A stretch of DNA of 48,837 nt, from contig BNUW01000002.1 of NCBI GenBank assembly GCA_025997655.1, forward strand, positions 1 to 48,837. Reading direction: 5' to 3'. The DNA is from Spirochaetia bacterium (lineage in GTDB: Bacteria > Spirochaetota > Spirochaetia > Treponematales > Breznakiellaceae). A program made the translations under genes and the position numbers. The notes beneath the pieces were generated by a model. The model searched no databases and was not told the origin of the DNA. It saw only the letters and a list, made by a program, of their open reading frames with translations. Below, one piece after another: positions 33,973 to 42,249 of the stretch. Position 1 is the stretch's first letter. Each line of letters starts with the position of its first letter.

Positions 33973-34782
33973 TTAAACCCAATCCTTTCGGCCTTCGCCT
34001 AAAAACAGTTTCAGCATTCGTTCAATGGCCTCGTCCCAGACATCCCATTCATGGAAAGCGCCGGGGAATTCATCGAACCGATGTTCTATACCCAGCTCGT
34101 TAAGCAGAGTATGAGTATCCGCCGATTGTTGGTAGAGAAAATCTGCGGTACCGCAGACCATGTACAATTTGGGCAGGGGCGTCCCCGCAGCATGGCTTGC
34201 GGCCCTGGCTTTTTTCAGAATTGCGGGAATGTCCGCCGATTCGCTTACCTCAGGGTTTTCCCCAAAGATGCCCCGTATATCCGCAGGCCAGTCCCCCAGG
34301 ATATCCACCATGTTTGGGGCATCCCGAATCAGCGCCTTCAGGTCATAAGCCCCGGAGAATGCGCCGCAGTAACCGAAACGTTCCGGATGGTCGAAGGCGC
34401 AGCGCAATGCGCCGTATCCCCCCATGGAGAGCCCCGCTATCATCAGGTCTTCCCGTTTCAGGGAAACCGAAAACATACTTTCCAGCAATTCCGGCAGTTC
34501 TTCCGTAATATAGCGGTAATATTTCTGCCCGTTCTTCATATCGTTATAGAAGCTGCGGTGTACCTCGGGCATAACCAGCGCCAGGTTGTAGCGTTCGGCA
34601 TACCGTTCCACCGCAGTCCTCCGGCCCCAAACCGAGGCGTCATCGGAAAGACCGTGGAGCAGGATCAGGGTTTTAGGGCGTTCCTTCCATATATAACGCC
34701 GCCCGTCCTGGGGCAGGAAAAGCTCAATCCGGGTATCCATTACCAGGGATTTTGAATATATATTTCCGCTTAAAAAGGCCAT
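33973..34782 (-). CDS. Alpha/beta-hydrolase esterase (EstA/esterase D type)
   Basis: 269-residue cytoplasmic esterase. Seen: LLHGLSDDASVWGRRTAVER oxyanion region, nucleophile elbow GLSMGGYGA (Ser near residue 118), acid in VCGTADF and His in FPGAFHEWDVW. The N-terminus MAFLSGNIYSKSL is typical of tributyrin/acetyl-esterase relatives, and AAGGAG precedes it. It could deacylate an imported acylated sugar. Divergent from the LacI-type gene, sharing a 107-base control region. Confidence 0.9.
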   Translation of the reverse strand: MAFLSGNIYSKSLVMDTRIELFLPQDGRRYIWKERPKTLILLHGLSDDASVWGRRTAVERYAERYNLALVMPEVHRSFYNDMKNGQKYYRYITEELPELLESMFSVSLKREDLMIAGLSMGGYGALRCAFDHPERFGYCGAFSGAYDLKALIRDAPNMVDILGDWPADIRGIFGENPEVSESADIPAILKKARAASHAAGTPLPKLYMVCGTADFLYQQSADTHTLLNELGIEHRFDEFPGAFHEWDVWDEAIERMLKLFLGEGRKDWV

Positions 34783-34812
34783 ATCCCGCTCCTTTTACCA
34801 TGAAGTACCACC

Positions 34813-34841
34813 AGTATCCTATCGTTTTTCTCACTTGTCAA
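34813..34841 (-). promoter_or_regulatory. Promoter of the esterase gene
   Basis: Minus strand: TTGACA (34836-34841), 17-base spacer, GATACT (34813-34818). The spacer begins AGTGAG, not TGCGCA, but a perfect TTGCGCAA (34855-34862) lies 14 bases upstream and is shared with the divergent regulator promoter. Confidence 0.75.
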
Positions 34842-34854
34842 TACGTATATCGAA

Positions 34855-34883
34855 TTGCGCAAACGCCGCAAAACTGGTATGAT
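34855..34883 (+). promoter_or_regulatory. Autoregulated promoter of the LacI-type gene
   Basis: TTGCGC (34855-34860), 17-base spacer, TATGAT (34878-34883). The -35 is the first six bases of the perfect operator TTGCGCAA, so the regulator would block its own promoter. The expected transcript start is about 34890, the A of the ATG, which suggests a leaderless message. Confidence 0.65.
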
Positions 34884-34889
34884 CCTCCT

Positions 34890-35900
34890 ATGAAACCAAA
34901 ACTGACCATGGAAATGGTCGCTCAGAAAGCGGGGGTATCAATTACCACGGTCTCCCATGTGATAAATAAAACCCGGCATGTAAACCAGGAGACAAAAGAC
35001 GCGGTTTTAAAGGTGATGAAGGAACTTAACTATCATTCATTTAAGATGGCGAAGTCTGATACGGCCAACGGAATTTGCATAGGGGTTATTTTAGCGGATG
35101 TCCGGGAAGATTACTACAATGATATGATAAAAGCCCTTGAATCGGTGGCGGATGATTACGGAGTATCGATTATTTTCTGTGATTCCGAAGCGGATTTTGA
35201 AAAAGAGGAAAAAAACATTGGCATTTTGTTGGGTCGGCAGGTAAATGGCCTGCTTTTGGCCCCGGCGGATGCCGATCGTATCCCCAAATCCCTGAAAAAT
35301 ATCCCGATTCCCGTGGTACTCATAGACCGACAGTATGAATCTCATAGCTTTTTATCCGTAGGGATAAACAATTTCCAGAGCAGCTACCTGGGAACCAGGT
35401 GCATCTTCGAAAAGGGCTGTAAAAACATCGGCTTCATCGGGTACTCCGACCCGGTGGATACTATCAGGAAACGCATCCAGGGGTACCGGGCGGCGGTGAA
35501 CGAATTCGATCCCGCCGCCATTCCCAAGGTCCTCTATCTGAAGTACAACGGCGGGGACTCCTTCCCCCTGATCAAGCAGTTCATCATTGAAGGGGGCTTT
35601 GACGGACTTGTTTGCGCAACTTCCGCCCTCTGCAACGAAGTTATAGAGGTTCTGGACACCCTGGACAGCGGGATACAGAAACGGATGAAAATTATCAGCT
35701 ACGATGATAACCGCTGGCTTGACTACCTCAAGTACCCGGTATCGGTTATTTCCCAGCCCGTGGCGGAAATCGGCAACGCCGCAGTGGAAAACCTCCTGCA
35801 GATGATCGAGCAGCCCAATTACACCCGGGATATAAAACGGGAACTGCTCTTCGACATCACCATCATAGACCGGATTGCCGACCCAGGTCCAACTCAATAG
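34890..35900 (+). CDS. LacI-family transcriptional regulator
   Basis: 336 residues. N-terminal helix-turn-helix (LTMEMVAQKAGVSITTVSHV and INKTRHVNQETKDAV, with hinge-helix region) followed by a two-lobe sugar-binding domain (IGVILADVREDYYNDMIKAL, VNGLLLAPADADRIP, FIGYSDPVDTIRKRIQGYRA, ISQPVAEIGNAAVENLLQMI). The start at 34890 has no Shine-Dalgarno sequence. Five transporter-type promoters and its own control region carry TTGCGCA-like palindromes, so it is the likely regulator of operons 2, 3 and 4, the YciI-like gene and the esterase. Its stop overlaps the URO-D gene end by seven bases. Confidence 0.92.
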   Translation: MKPKLTMEMVAQKAGVSITTVSHVINKTRHVNQETKDAVLKVMKELNYHSFKMAKSDTANGICIGVILADVREDYYNDMIKALESVADDYGVSIIFCDSEADFEKEEKNIGILLGRQVNGLLLAPADADRIPKSLKNIPIPVVLIDRQYESHSFLSVGINNFQSSYLGTRCIFEKGCKNIGFIGYSDPVDTIRKRIQGYRAAVNEFDPAAIPKVLYLKYNGGDSFPLIKQFIIEGGFDGLVCATSALCNEVIEVLDTLDSGIQKRMKIISYDDNRWLDYLKYPVSVISQPVAEIGNAAVENLLQMIEQPNYTRDIKRELLFDITIIDRIADPGPTQ

Positions 35901-37213
35901 ACCCGGTCTATTTCCTCACGCATGATTTCAACCCATCGTGTGGCATTTCGGGGATTCTTGCCGAGGGTGTGGTTGTCCTTCATGATAAACTCACAGATAC
36001 CGCCTTTTGTTTGTTCAACCGCCCGCCGTGCATCCCGCCGAACGACCTCTTCGTCCATTTCAGGCTGAGCAAGCGGAAAGGGGGCCGGCTTTACCGAGGC
36101 GATATAATCTTTCCCCAGGAATTCCGGCACCGTACTCCAGCCGGCCCAGGGGCTTACGGAAACACGCCTGAGACGGGGCAGTTGCTTGACATACTTCCAC
36201 CGGGGATCATAGCCTTCACAACAACCGTAACAGTTAAGTCCGAACCGTTCGGCGATACGTTTATGATAGGGAAGTATGAATTCCGCATATTTATCCGGAC
36301 CAACACTGGCGGTTTCCTGGGAATCCACAAAGCCCCACATATCCATGGTAGTTACCTGTCCTGAAAATTCAGGGCGGGGGAGTTGTTCCGTATACCCAAA
36401 GCCGCCGGAACCTACATAGGCGCCTTCGGTGTTGAGGGCAAGCAAACTATTTTTTTCCAGAAAATCCAGCATCTTAAGCTTACCTTCACAGAGGAAGTTC
36501 ATTACCCGGTGAAAATTTTCCGGTTCCGCCACCATGTCCACCATAAAATCCTCAAGGCCCCGGATATTCACAAAATCCCAGCACATTCCCAGGGTCCACC
36601 ACCAGGTATTCTTTCTGCGGACAGTAAGTATGCCGTCAAATGTTTCATGGGCCAGCGCCATCAGGAGCCGGGATTGGTCTTCGTCAATCGTTATATCGGG
36701 GTAATGCAGTTTATCAAAATCGGTGTCGTAATCTTTGAGGGCTTGAATGACAATGTATGAACCGTCTTTGGATGCGGTAGTATGTTTTTTAAGTTCCAAG
36801 CCCCAGCCATTATCACTATAACTGTAGGGCACATCAAAGTAGGGCTCAATAACCTTGTCGTCCTTCATCCCCTCTGCCCAAAATATCTGTTTTCGCAGCG
36901 CCATTTCCCATACCCGCGCCAGGGGGTCTTCGGAAACAAGGGACTTTGCGTCAATTATTTCATTCCAGCCGTTCTCAGGATCGATAAAGACCAGGGGCTC
37001 CGTGGTTTTGAGGTCATTATGGGCGGTCCACCGTTTTTTCTTTTTTTCCATCTCAGGCCATGCGGCAATTTCTGCCACACGGGCGGCAAGACGGCGCAGT
37101 TCGCCGGTTTCCCTGGGGTTAAACTTGAACGTGGTGTTCATCGACTTAACTTCCGGGTACCCCGCCGCCGTTTGCATTGTTGCAGGATCCTCAGCCTGAT
37201 TGATAAGCGCCAT
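35894..37213 (-). CDS. URO-D-superfamily protein (methyltransferase-like)
   Basis: 439 residues of the uroporphyrinogen decarboxylase fold, which also contains corrinoid methyltransferases such as MtaA/MtbA. Seen: RKNTWWWTLGMCWDFVN, LNTEGAYVGSGG, and LNCYGCCEGYDPRW near the position where zinc methyltransferases hold their metal, then LRRVSVSPWAGW. It is too divergent to be HemE and no haem genes are near. It follows the system 5 binding protein by 20 bases, with GGAGGAGG before the start, so it should act on the imported compound or a methyl group from it. Exact reaction unknown. Confidence 0.8.
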   Translation of the reverse strand: MALINQAEDPATMQTAAGYPEVKSMNTTFKFNPRETGELRRLAARVAEIAAWPEMEKKKKRWTAHNDLKTTEPLVFIDPENGWNEIIDAKSLVSEDPLARVWEMALRKQIFWAEGMKDDKVIEPYFDVPYSYSDNGWGLELKKHTTASKDGSYIVIQALKDYDTDFDKLHYPDITIDEDQSRLLMALAHETFDGILTVRRKNTWWWTLGMCWDFVNIRGLEDFMVDMVAEPENFHRVMNFLCEGKLKMLDFLEKNSLLALNTEGAYVGSGGFGYTEQLPRPEFSGQVTTMDMWGFVDSQETASVGPDKYAEFILPYHKRIAERFGLNCYGCCEGYDPRWKYVKQLPRLRRVSVSPWAGWSTVPEFLGKDYIASVKPAPFPLAQPEMDEEVVRRDARRAVEQTKGGICEFIMKDNHTLGKNPRNATRWVEIMREEIDRVY

Positions 37214-37233
37214 AATGACCTCCTCCGAATACT

Positions 37234-38187
37234 CTACTTCAAATACTGCGCCACGTTTTCTTTGGTAATCGCAGCCATGGGGATGACCAGTTCCTTGTCA
37301 AGTTTTCCGCCGGTACGGAGTTTATTGAGGGCATCGTAAGCGCCCTGGGCTTCCAGGGTAGCATCCTGAAGCAGGGTAAGCGCCATGTTACCATTGTTCA
37401 CTTCCTGAACCGCCTCGTCTGTCGCGTCAACCCCGGCAATCCAGGTGTCCTTGAGCCGGTTCGCCGCCTTGAGCGCCTGAATGGCGCCAAGGGCCATCTG
37501 GTCGTTCGCACAAATAACGCCGTCGATTTTGGGGAACGCCTGTATCCAGTCTTCCATCAGCTTCATGCCCTCGGCGCGGTCATAGTTAGCGGTATTGTCA
37601 GCAATTATCTGCACATCGGGACGGAGTTTTTTGAGGGTGTCAACCAAGCCCTGCCGGCGGAGCGTGGTGTGATCATATCCGGGCATACCCTGCATATACA
37701 CCACCTTGGCGTTCTGGGGAAGCCCTTTTGCTGCGTATTCACCCTGCATAATACCGGTATCAAGATAGGAATTGCCAATATACGTAAATTCCCCGCCCCC
37801 TGAATTGGAACAGATGCTGATCACGGGGATACCGGCTTTGTTCGCCTTTTCAATACCCGGGATAATCCCTGCGGGGGATACCGGTTCCAGGATGATACAA
37901 TCCACGCCCTTGGCAATGTAGTTGTCAAAATAATCAAGCTGCTTGGAAATATCCTGGCTTGAGTTTGCATACTCCACCGAAAAATTCGTATCCTTCGAAA
38001 CCATGGTGCGGAAGGTGTCCAAAAGATGCTTTTTGAAAAAATCCGCATCGTCCGAATTGATGTAGGCAACCTTGAATGTCTTTGCCCCGCCTGAAGACTG
38101 CGCTCCGCCATTCGCAAAAACGCCAATAGTAAGCGCCGAGATGAGTACCAATGCGATACCCAAAACCTTCTTAACTCTGTTTTCCAT
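37234..38187 (-). CDS. Sugar ABC transporter binding protein (system 5)
   Basis: 317-residue secreted binding protein: signal VKKVLGIALVLISALTIGVF ending at ANGG, no lipobox Cys. Mature part: FKVAYINSDDADFFKKHLLD, YIAKGVDCIILEPVSPAG, VICANDQMALGAIQALKAAN, AGVDATDEAV. GGAGG precedes the start. Third gene of the AraC-controlled operon. Confidence 0.93.
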   Translation of the reverse strand: MENRVKKVLGIALVLISALTIGVFANGGAQSSGGAKTFKVAYINSDDADFFKKHLLDTFRTMVSKDTNFSVEYANSSQDISKQLDYFDNYIAKGVDCIILEPVSPAGIIPGIEKANKAGIPVISICSNSGGGEFTYIGNSYLDTGIMQGEYAAKGLPQNAKVVYMQGMPGYDHTTLRRQGLVDTLKKLRPDVQIIADNTANYDRAEGMKLMEDWIQAFPKIDGVICANDQMALGAIQALKAANRLKDTWIAGVDATDEAVQEVNNGNMALTLLQDATLEAQGAYDALNKLRTGGKLDKELVIPMAAITKENVAQYLK

Positions 38188-38240
38188 AGAAATCCTCCAA
38201 AAGATTTATTTAAAACCCCTAACAGGGTCTTTAGCACACA

Positions 38241-39209
38241 TTAACTGCGGCGGGCGCGCTTCGCCACCACATCCACGATCACCGCTGCCAGAATGATGAT
38301 CCCCTTGGTAATCTGCTGCCAGTATGAATTGACGTTGAGCAGGTTCAGGATGTTGTTAAGAATACCGACTATCATGGCGCCGATGATGGTCCCTACGATA
38401 CTGCCCGACCCCCCTGCCAGGCTGGTGCCGCCGACTACAACCGCGGTGATTGCGTCAAACTCGTAACCCACACCGGATGCCGGCTGTCCTGAGTTCATAC
38501 GGCTCATCATCAAAATGCCCGCAATCGCCGTCATAAGGCCGTCAAGCAGGAACGCCTTGCGGACGATACTTTTTGTTTTGACCCCCGACGCAACCGCCGC
38601 GCTTTCATTGCCGCCAACCGCGTACAAGTGCCTGCCGAATGCCGTCCGGGTAAGCAAAATCCAAGCTACAAAAAACAGTACTATCAGGATAAGCACAGAA
38701 ACCGGCATGAACCCCAGGGACCCCTGCCCCAGAAACGCGAACTGCGGGGCCATTCCGGTGATGGGGATGGCGTTTGTAAACAGCAATACTGCGCCCCGGG
38801 CAATGGTGGTAATTGCCAGGGTCATGATGAACGCCGGAATTTTAAACCAGGTGATGATGTACCCGTTCAAAGCCCCGATTGCGAGCCCCAGCGCCAACCC
38901 AACAATCAGGCTCACCGTAAGGCTCCCCGACATTACCATTACTTTACAGGTGATACAGCCGATCAGCGCTATTTCAGAACCGTAGGCCACGTTGATGTGA
39001 CCCAAAATGATAACAAAGGTGGCGCCCAAGGCGATGATGGTGACCACCGTGATTTGACGCATGACATTCGTTAGGTTGGCCACCGAGAAGAAACCGCCCA
39101 CAAAAATTGACGACAGGAGAAAAAGCAGAATCAAAATAAGGAAGATACCGCTTTTTTGTAAAGCATCGTAGACGAATTTGCTGATGGTATTTTTATTCAG
39201 TGTGTCCAT
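38241..39209 (-). CDS. Sugar ABC transporter permease (system 5)
   Basis: 322-residue CUT2 permease with about ten hydrophobic segments; VILGHINVAYGSEIALIGCI is a variant of the usual LSVGS stretch (INVAYGS), and GGTSLAGGSGSIVGTIIGAM is typical. AGGAGGGG lies ahead of the start, six bases after the ATPase stop. Confidence 0.93.
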   Translation of the reverse strand: MDTLNKNTISKFVYDALQKSGIFLILILLFLLSSIFVGGFFSVANLTNVMRQITVVTIIALGATFVIILGHINVAYGSEIALIGCITCKVMVMSGSLTVSLIVGLALGLAIGALNGYIITWFKIPAFIMTLAITTIARGAVLLFTNAIPITGMAPQFAFLGQGSLGFMPVSVLILIVLFFVAWILLTRTAFGRHLYAVGGNESAAVASGVKTKSIVRKAFLLDGLMTAIAGILMMSRMNSGQPASGVGYEFDAITAVVVGGTSLAGGSGSIVGTIIGAMIVGILNNILNLLNVNSYWQQITKGIIILAAVIVDVVAKRARRS

Positions 39210-39214
39210 ACTGT

Positions 39215-40726
39215 TTATTCCCCTCCTGCCTTTATCGCCAGCCGCATAATCTCCTCTTGAGTAGCATCCCTGCGATCCAGAATCCCCGTCAGGCGGCCCT
39301 CGTGCATCACCGCCACCCGGTCGCTCATTCCGACAATTTCAGGTAGTTCGGAGGAAATCATGATGATCGCCATACCCTGTTTGGCAAAGTTGTCCATCAA
39401 ACGGTGAATTTCCGCCTTGGCGCCAACGTCAATCCCCCGGGTTGGTTCGTCCATGATGAGGATTTTCACCTCCCCCACCAGCCATTTCGCCAAAACAAGC
39501 TTTTGCTGATTGCCCCCCGAAAGGGTATTCGCAGTCACTTTAAAATCGCGTATTTTGATATCCAGCAATTTTTTCATATCCATCGCATCTTTGTTGATCG
39601 ATTTATCGCTTACGAAAAAGTTTTTAACATATTTTTTTATATTGGTAAGTGAAATATTTTCGTGGGCGCTGCGGTTCACCACCAGGCCGTACAGTTTGCG
39701 GTCCTCACTAACCATGGCGATGCCCTGGGCTATCGCTTCGGAGGGATTTTTGATTTTAACCGGCTTTCCTTCTATAGTAATGCTGCCACCGGTGAAGGGA
39801 TCAAGCCCGAAAACAGCGCGCATAACTTCTGTGCGCCCTGCGCCAACCAGGCCCGCAAACCCCAGGATTTCACCCTTGCGAAGATTAAAGGAAACATCCC
39901 GAAAACGGCCGCCCCGGGCAGCCTCCTGGGTGAGGTTTTTTACCTCCATAATCACCGTGCCGGTATTGGCTGTTTCAGTTTTTGGGAAAATGTTATTAAC
40001 TTCGCGGCCCACCATCAGCGTCACCAGTTTTTGCGGGGTAAAGTCTTCTTTCGGCCCGGATGCTACCCACCTGCCGTCACGTATTATGGTGATATCGTCC
40101 GCTATTTGGAAAATTTCATCCATCTTGTGGGTAATGTAAATTATTGCCACGCCCTTTTGCTTGAGCAGTTCTATCTGTTTGAACAACACCTCCACCTCGG
40201 TATCCGCGATTGCCGAAGTCGGCTCGTCCATAATGATAACCTGTGCATCCTGGGAAATAGCCTTGGCAATTTCCACCAATTGGTGACCTGCAATGCTCAG
40301 GGTACGCATCCTGCGCCGTGCCTTAAACTTTATATTGAGGCTGTCCAGGAGCGCCTGGGTATCATTGTACATCTTTTTGAAATCAACGAAGAACCCCCGT
40401 TTTGGTTCCCGTCCCAGGAAGATGTTTTCGCCGATGGTCATATCCAGTACCGGGTTTAACTCCTGGTAAATCATGGCGATTCCCCTTTTTAGTGAGGACT
40501 GGATATCATGGGATTTGAAGGTTTCGCCCCGAAAGATGATTTCCCCTGAATCCGCGGCATACATTCCGTTCAGCACCTTCATCAGTGTTGACTTACCGGC
40601 ACCGTTTTCTCCGCAAATAATATGGACTTTGCCCGCGCGCACCTTGAGATTGACCCCATCCAGCGCCTTTACACCCGGGAACGCTTTTACCACGTTGACC
40701 ATTTGCAGCAGGTAGTTATCTTCCAT
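39215..40726 (-). CDS. Sugar ABC transporter ATPase, double domain (system 5)
   Basis: 503 residues from the ATG at 40726 (MEDNYLLQMVNVVKAFPG); the in-frame ATG at 40756 is upstream of a TATACT -10 box (40738-40743) and so unlikely. Domain 1: GENGAGKST, LSIAGHQLVEIAKAI, IIMDEPTSAIADTEV, YITHK. Domain 2: GLVGAGRTEVMRAVFG, LSGGNQQKLVLAKWL, LIMDEPTRGIDVGAKAE. The -35 expected 17 bases from TATACT is poor (TAGCGG), fitting a promoter that needs the divergent AraC-type activator. No ribosome site is visible and the expected leader is only a few bases. Confidence 0.93.
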   Translation of the reverse strand: MEDNYLLQMVNVVKAFPGVKALDGVNLKVRAGKVHIICGENGAGKSTLMKVLNGMYAADSGEIIFRGETFKSHDIQSSLKRGIAMIYQELNPVLDMTIGENIFLGREPKRGFFVDFKKMYNDTQALLDSLNIKFKARRRMRTLSIAGHQLVEIAKAISQDAQVIIMDEPTSAIADTEVEVLFKQIELLKQKGVAIIYITHKMDEIFQIADDITIIRDGRWVASGPKEDFTPQKLVTLMVGREVNNIFPKTETANTGTVIMEVKNLTQEAARGGRFRDVSFNLRKGEILGFAGLVGAGRTEVMRAVFGLDPFTGGSITIEGKPVKIKNPSEAIAQGIAMVSEDRKLYGLVVNRSAHENISLTNIKKYVKNFFVSDKSINKDAMDMKKLLDIKIRDFKVTANTLSGGNQQKLVLAKWLVGEVKILIMDEPTRGIDVGAKAEIHRLMDNFAKQGMAIIMISSELPEIVGMSDRVAVMHEGRLTGILDRRDATQEEIMRLAIKAGGE

Positions 40727-40795
40727 ACAAGAGTAAAAGTATACCACCCCCTGCAAATTCCCGCTATATGCGTTTTTGATTATTTATATCTAATC

Positions 40796-40824
40796 TTGAC
40801 ATTTTTTACCGGCCATTTTATGAT
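40796..40824 (+). promoter_or_regulatory. Promoter of the AraC-type regulator
   Basis: TTGACA, 17-base spacer, TATGAT, 23 bases before the ATG at 40848, with AAGGGG between. Good constitutive-type match. Confidence 0.7.
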
Positions 40825-40847
40825 TTTTTTGTAAAAAGGGGCATATT

Positions 40848-41705
40848 ATGGAAATTCGGGATATTGTCTATGTGTACCACCTGATTGAGGATGAACGCAT
40901 TGCCTGGCATGGGCGGTATCATACCCACGGCCAGGGTGAACATGAGATCGTTTTTTTCCTTGACGGTTCGGGTGTTTTTTTGTGCAACAAAACCCGGTAC
41001 CCAATCGGGCCAAACACGTTTTTCATAAGCGCCGAGCATGAATTTCACTCAATAATCCCAAACCGGAACGCCCAGTCGCCAATCACCTACTATGCCATGC
41101 TCTTCCATACAGGGGAGGAGGACCGTGACCTTGCGGAGCTGATTTCAACGGTTTTTAAACAGCGCCGGCAGATGCTTACCGTGGACAGCGCCTATCGTTT
41201 TCAGTGCGATGACATCACCCGGCTTTGGAGGAGCGGCAATCCGTCCCTTGGCATCTCCGCAAAATACCTGCTCCAAAGCCTCCTGTACCGTGTCTACAAA
41301 AACGTTGGCGTACAAACCGTACACCCAGGCCGGCAAACGGCCGCCGCAAAATCCAGCGTCCATGTCACCAAGGCGGTGGCGATCATGCAAACCAACATCA
41401 GGAAGTCCCTGGGCATTAATGAAATTGCGGGGCTTATGATGCTTTCCGCCGAGCACTTTTCCCGCATTTTCCGCGCCGAAACCGGGATGAGTCCGCATCA
41501 ATACTTCATACACCTCAAGGCAGAAGCCGCATCGGGGCTGCTCATTTCCACCACAAAGACCATCAGCCAAATCGCCGATTGGTTTGGGTTTGAGAATCAG
41601 TTCCATTTTTCACGGGTATTCAAGCGCTGCACCGGTATGTCTCCGCTGCAATACCGCAAGACCTATGTTCAGACCGTCGATTTTGTGGCTGCGGAAAAAG
41701 ATTGA
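40848..41705 (+). CDS. AraC-family regulator with cupin sensor domain
   Basis: 285 residues. The N-terminal cupin half has YHTHGQGEHEIVFFLDGSGV and YPIGPNTFFISAEHEFHSI, a small-ligand pocket. The C-terminal double helix-turn-helix has LGINEIAGLMMLSAEHFSRI and TISQIADWFGFENQFHFSRV, ending with the family's TGMSPLQYRK. Divergent from transporter operon 5, whose promoter lacks a good -35, so it probably activates that operon when its ligand is present. Confidence 0.93.
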   Translation: MEIRDIVYVYHLIEDERIAWHGRYHTHGQGEHEIVFFLDGSGVFLCNKTRYPIGPNTFFISAEHEFHSIIPNRNAQSPITYYAMLFHTGEEDRDLAELISTVFKQRRQMLTVDSAYRFQCDDITRLWRSGNPSLGISAKYLLQSLLYRVYKNVGVQTVHPGRQTAAAKSSVHVTKAVAIMQTNIRKSLGINEIAGLMMLSAEHFSRIFRAETGMSPHQYFIHLKAEAASGLLISTTKTISQIADWFGFENQFHFSRVFKRCTGMSPLQYRKTYVQTVDFVAAEKD

Positions 41706-41747
41706 CAAAAACAAAGCAAGCCCCTACTATACTTTTAGGAGTCTGCC

Positions 41748-42089
41748 ATGCCTTATATTGCCTTTAACATTTCCGAAAAACTTACAGCATCCCAGAAGGA
41801 AATAATTAAATCCGAAACCGGCCGCCTGGTAACGGTTATTCCCGGAAAAACCGAAGAAGTTACTATTGTCGATATATGCGACGGCCATTCTATGTATAAG
41901 GGCGGGAAAGCAATCCCCTGCGCATATGTAGATATCCGGGTATACACCAAGGCAGAGCCTGCGGGGAAAAAACAATTTGTCAATGATTTGTTCATTCTCC
42001 TGGAGAAGGAATTGGGCATAAACAAGGATAATGTTTACATATCTGTCCTTGAATTCGAACAATGGGGAGACCACGGGACGTATCATTAA
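41748..42089 (+). CDS. MIF/phenylpyruvate-tautomerase-like protein
   Basis: 113 residues, the size of MIF-type tautomerases. The N-terminal Pro after Met (MPYIAFNISEKL), the base of the family, is present, as are the beta-alpha-beta pattern and a second half (CAYVDIRVYTKAEPAGKKQF, LLEKELGINKDNVYI). Substrate unknown. TAGGAG precedes the ATG. It lies 42 bases behind the AraC gene and may be read through from it. Confidence 0.8.
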   Translation: MPYIAFNISEKLTASQKEIIKSETGRLVTVIPGKTEEVTIVDICDGHSMYKGGKAIPCAYVDIRVYTKAEPAGKKQFVNDLFILLEKELGINKDNVYISVLEFEQWGDHGTYH

Positions 42090-42090
42090 G

Positions 42091-42246
42091 AAACAACTGA
42101 GCCAGTTCCAAAATATAAAACAGAGGAGAAGACAGTCCACGGATACACACGGATGAGACGGATAGAATATAAAATTCCTTATCTTATCCGTGTAATCCGT
42201 GTTCATCCGTGGTTAAATTCTTATTTTGGAACTGGCTCAACTGTTT
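42091..42246. mobile_element. MITE-like nested palindrome between tautomerase and thrS
   Basis: Outer terminal repeats of 25 bases (42091-42115 and 42222-42246) match with two differences and share TGAGCCAGTTCCAAAATA. Inside is a second palindrome (42137-42164 and 42185-42212) of three ACGGAT-type units per arm (CCACGGATacACACGGATga and complement). About 156 bases, no ORF. It sits between two convergent genes and could also serve as their terminator. Confidence 0.7.
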
Positions 42247-42249
42247 CTG

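Noticed and set aside
35894..37213. HemE (uroporphyrinogen decarboxylase proper)
   Set aside because: The protein is about 80 residues longer than HemE, has a Cys-rich centre and sits in a transporter operon with no haem genes.
20348..42246. CRISPR array made of the ACGGAT-type repeats
   Set aside because: Units are very short, arranged as palindromes in separate gaps, without spacers of regular length.
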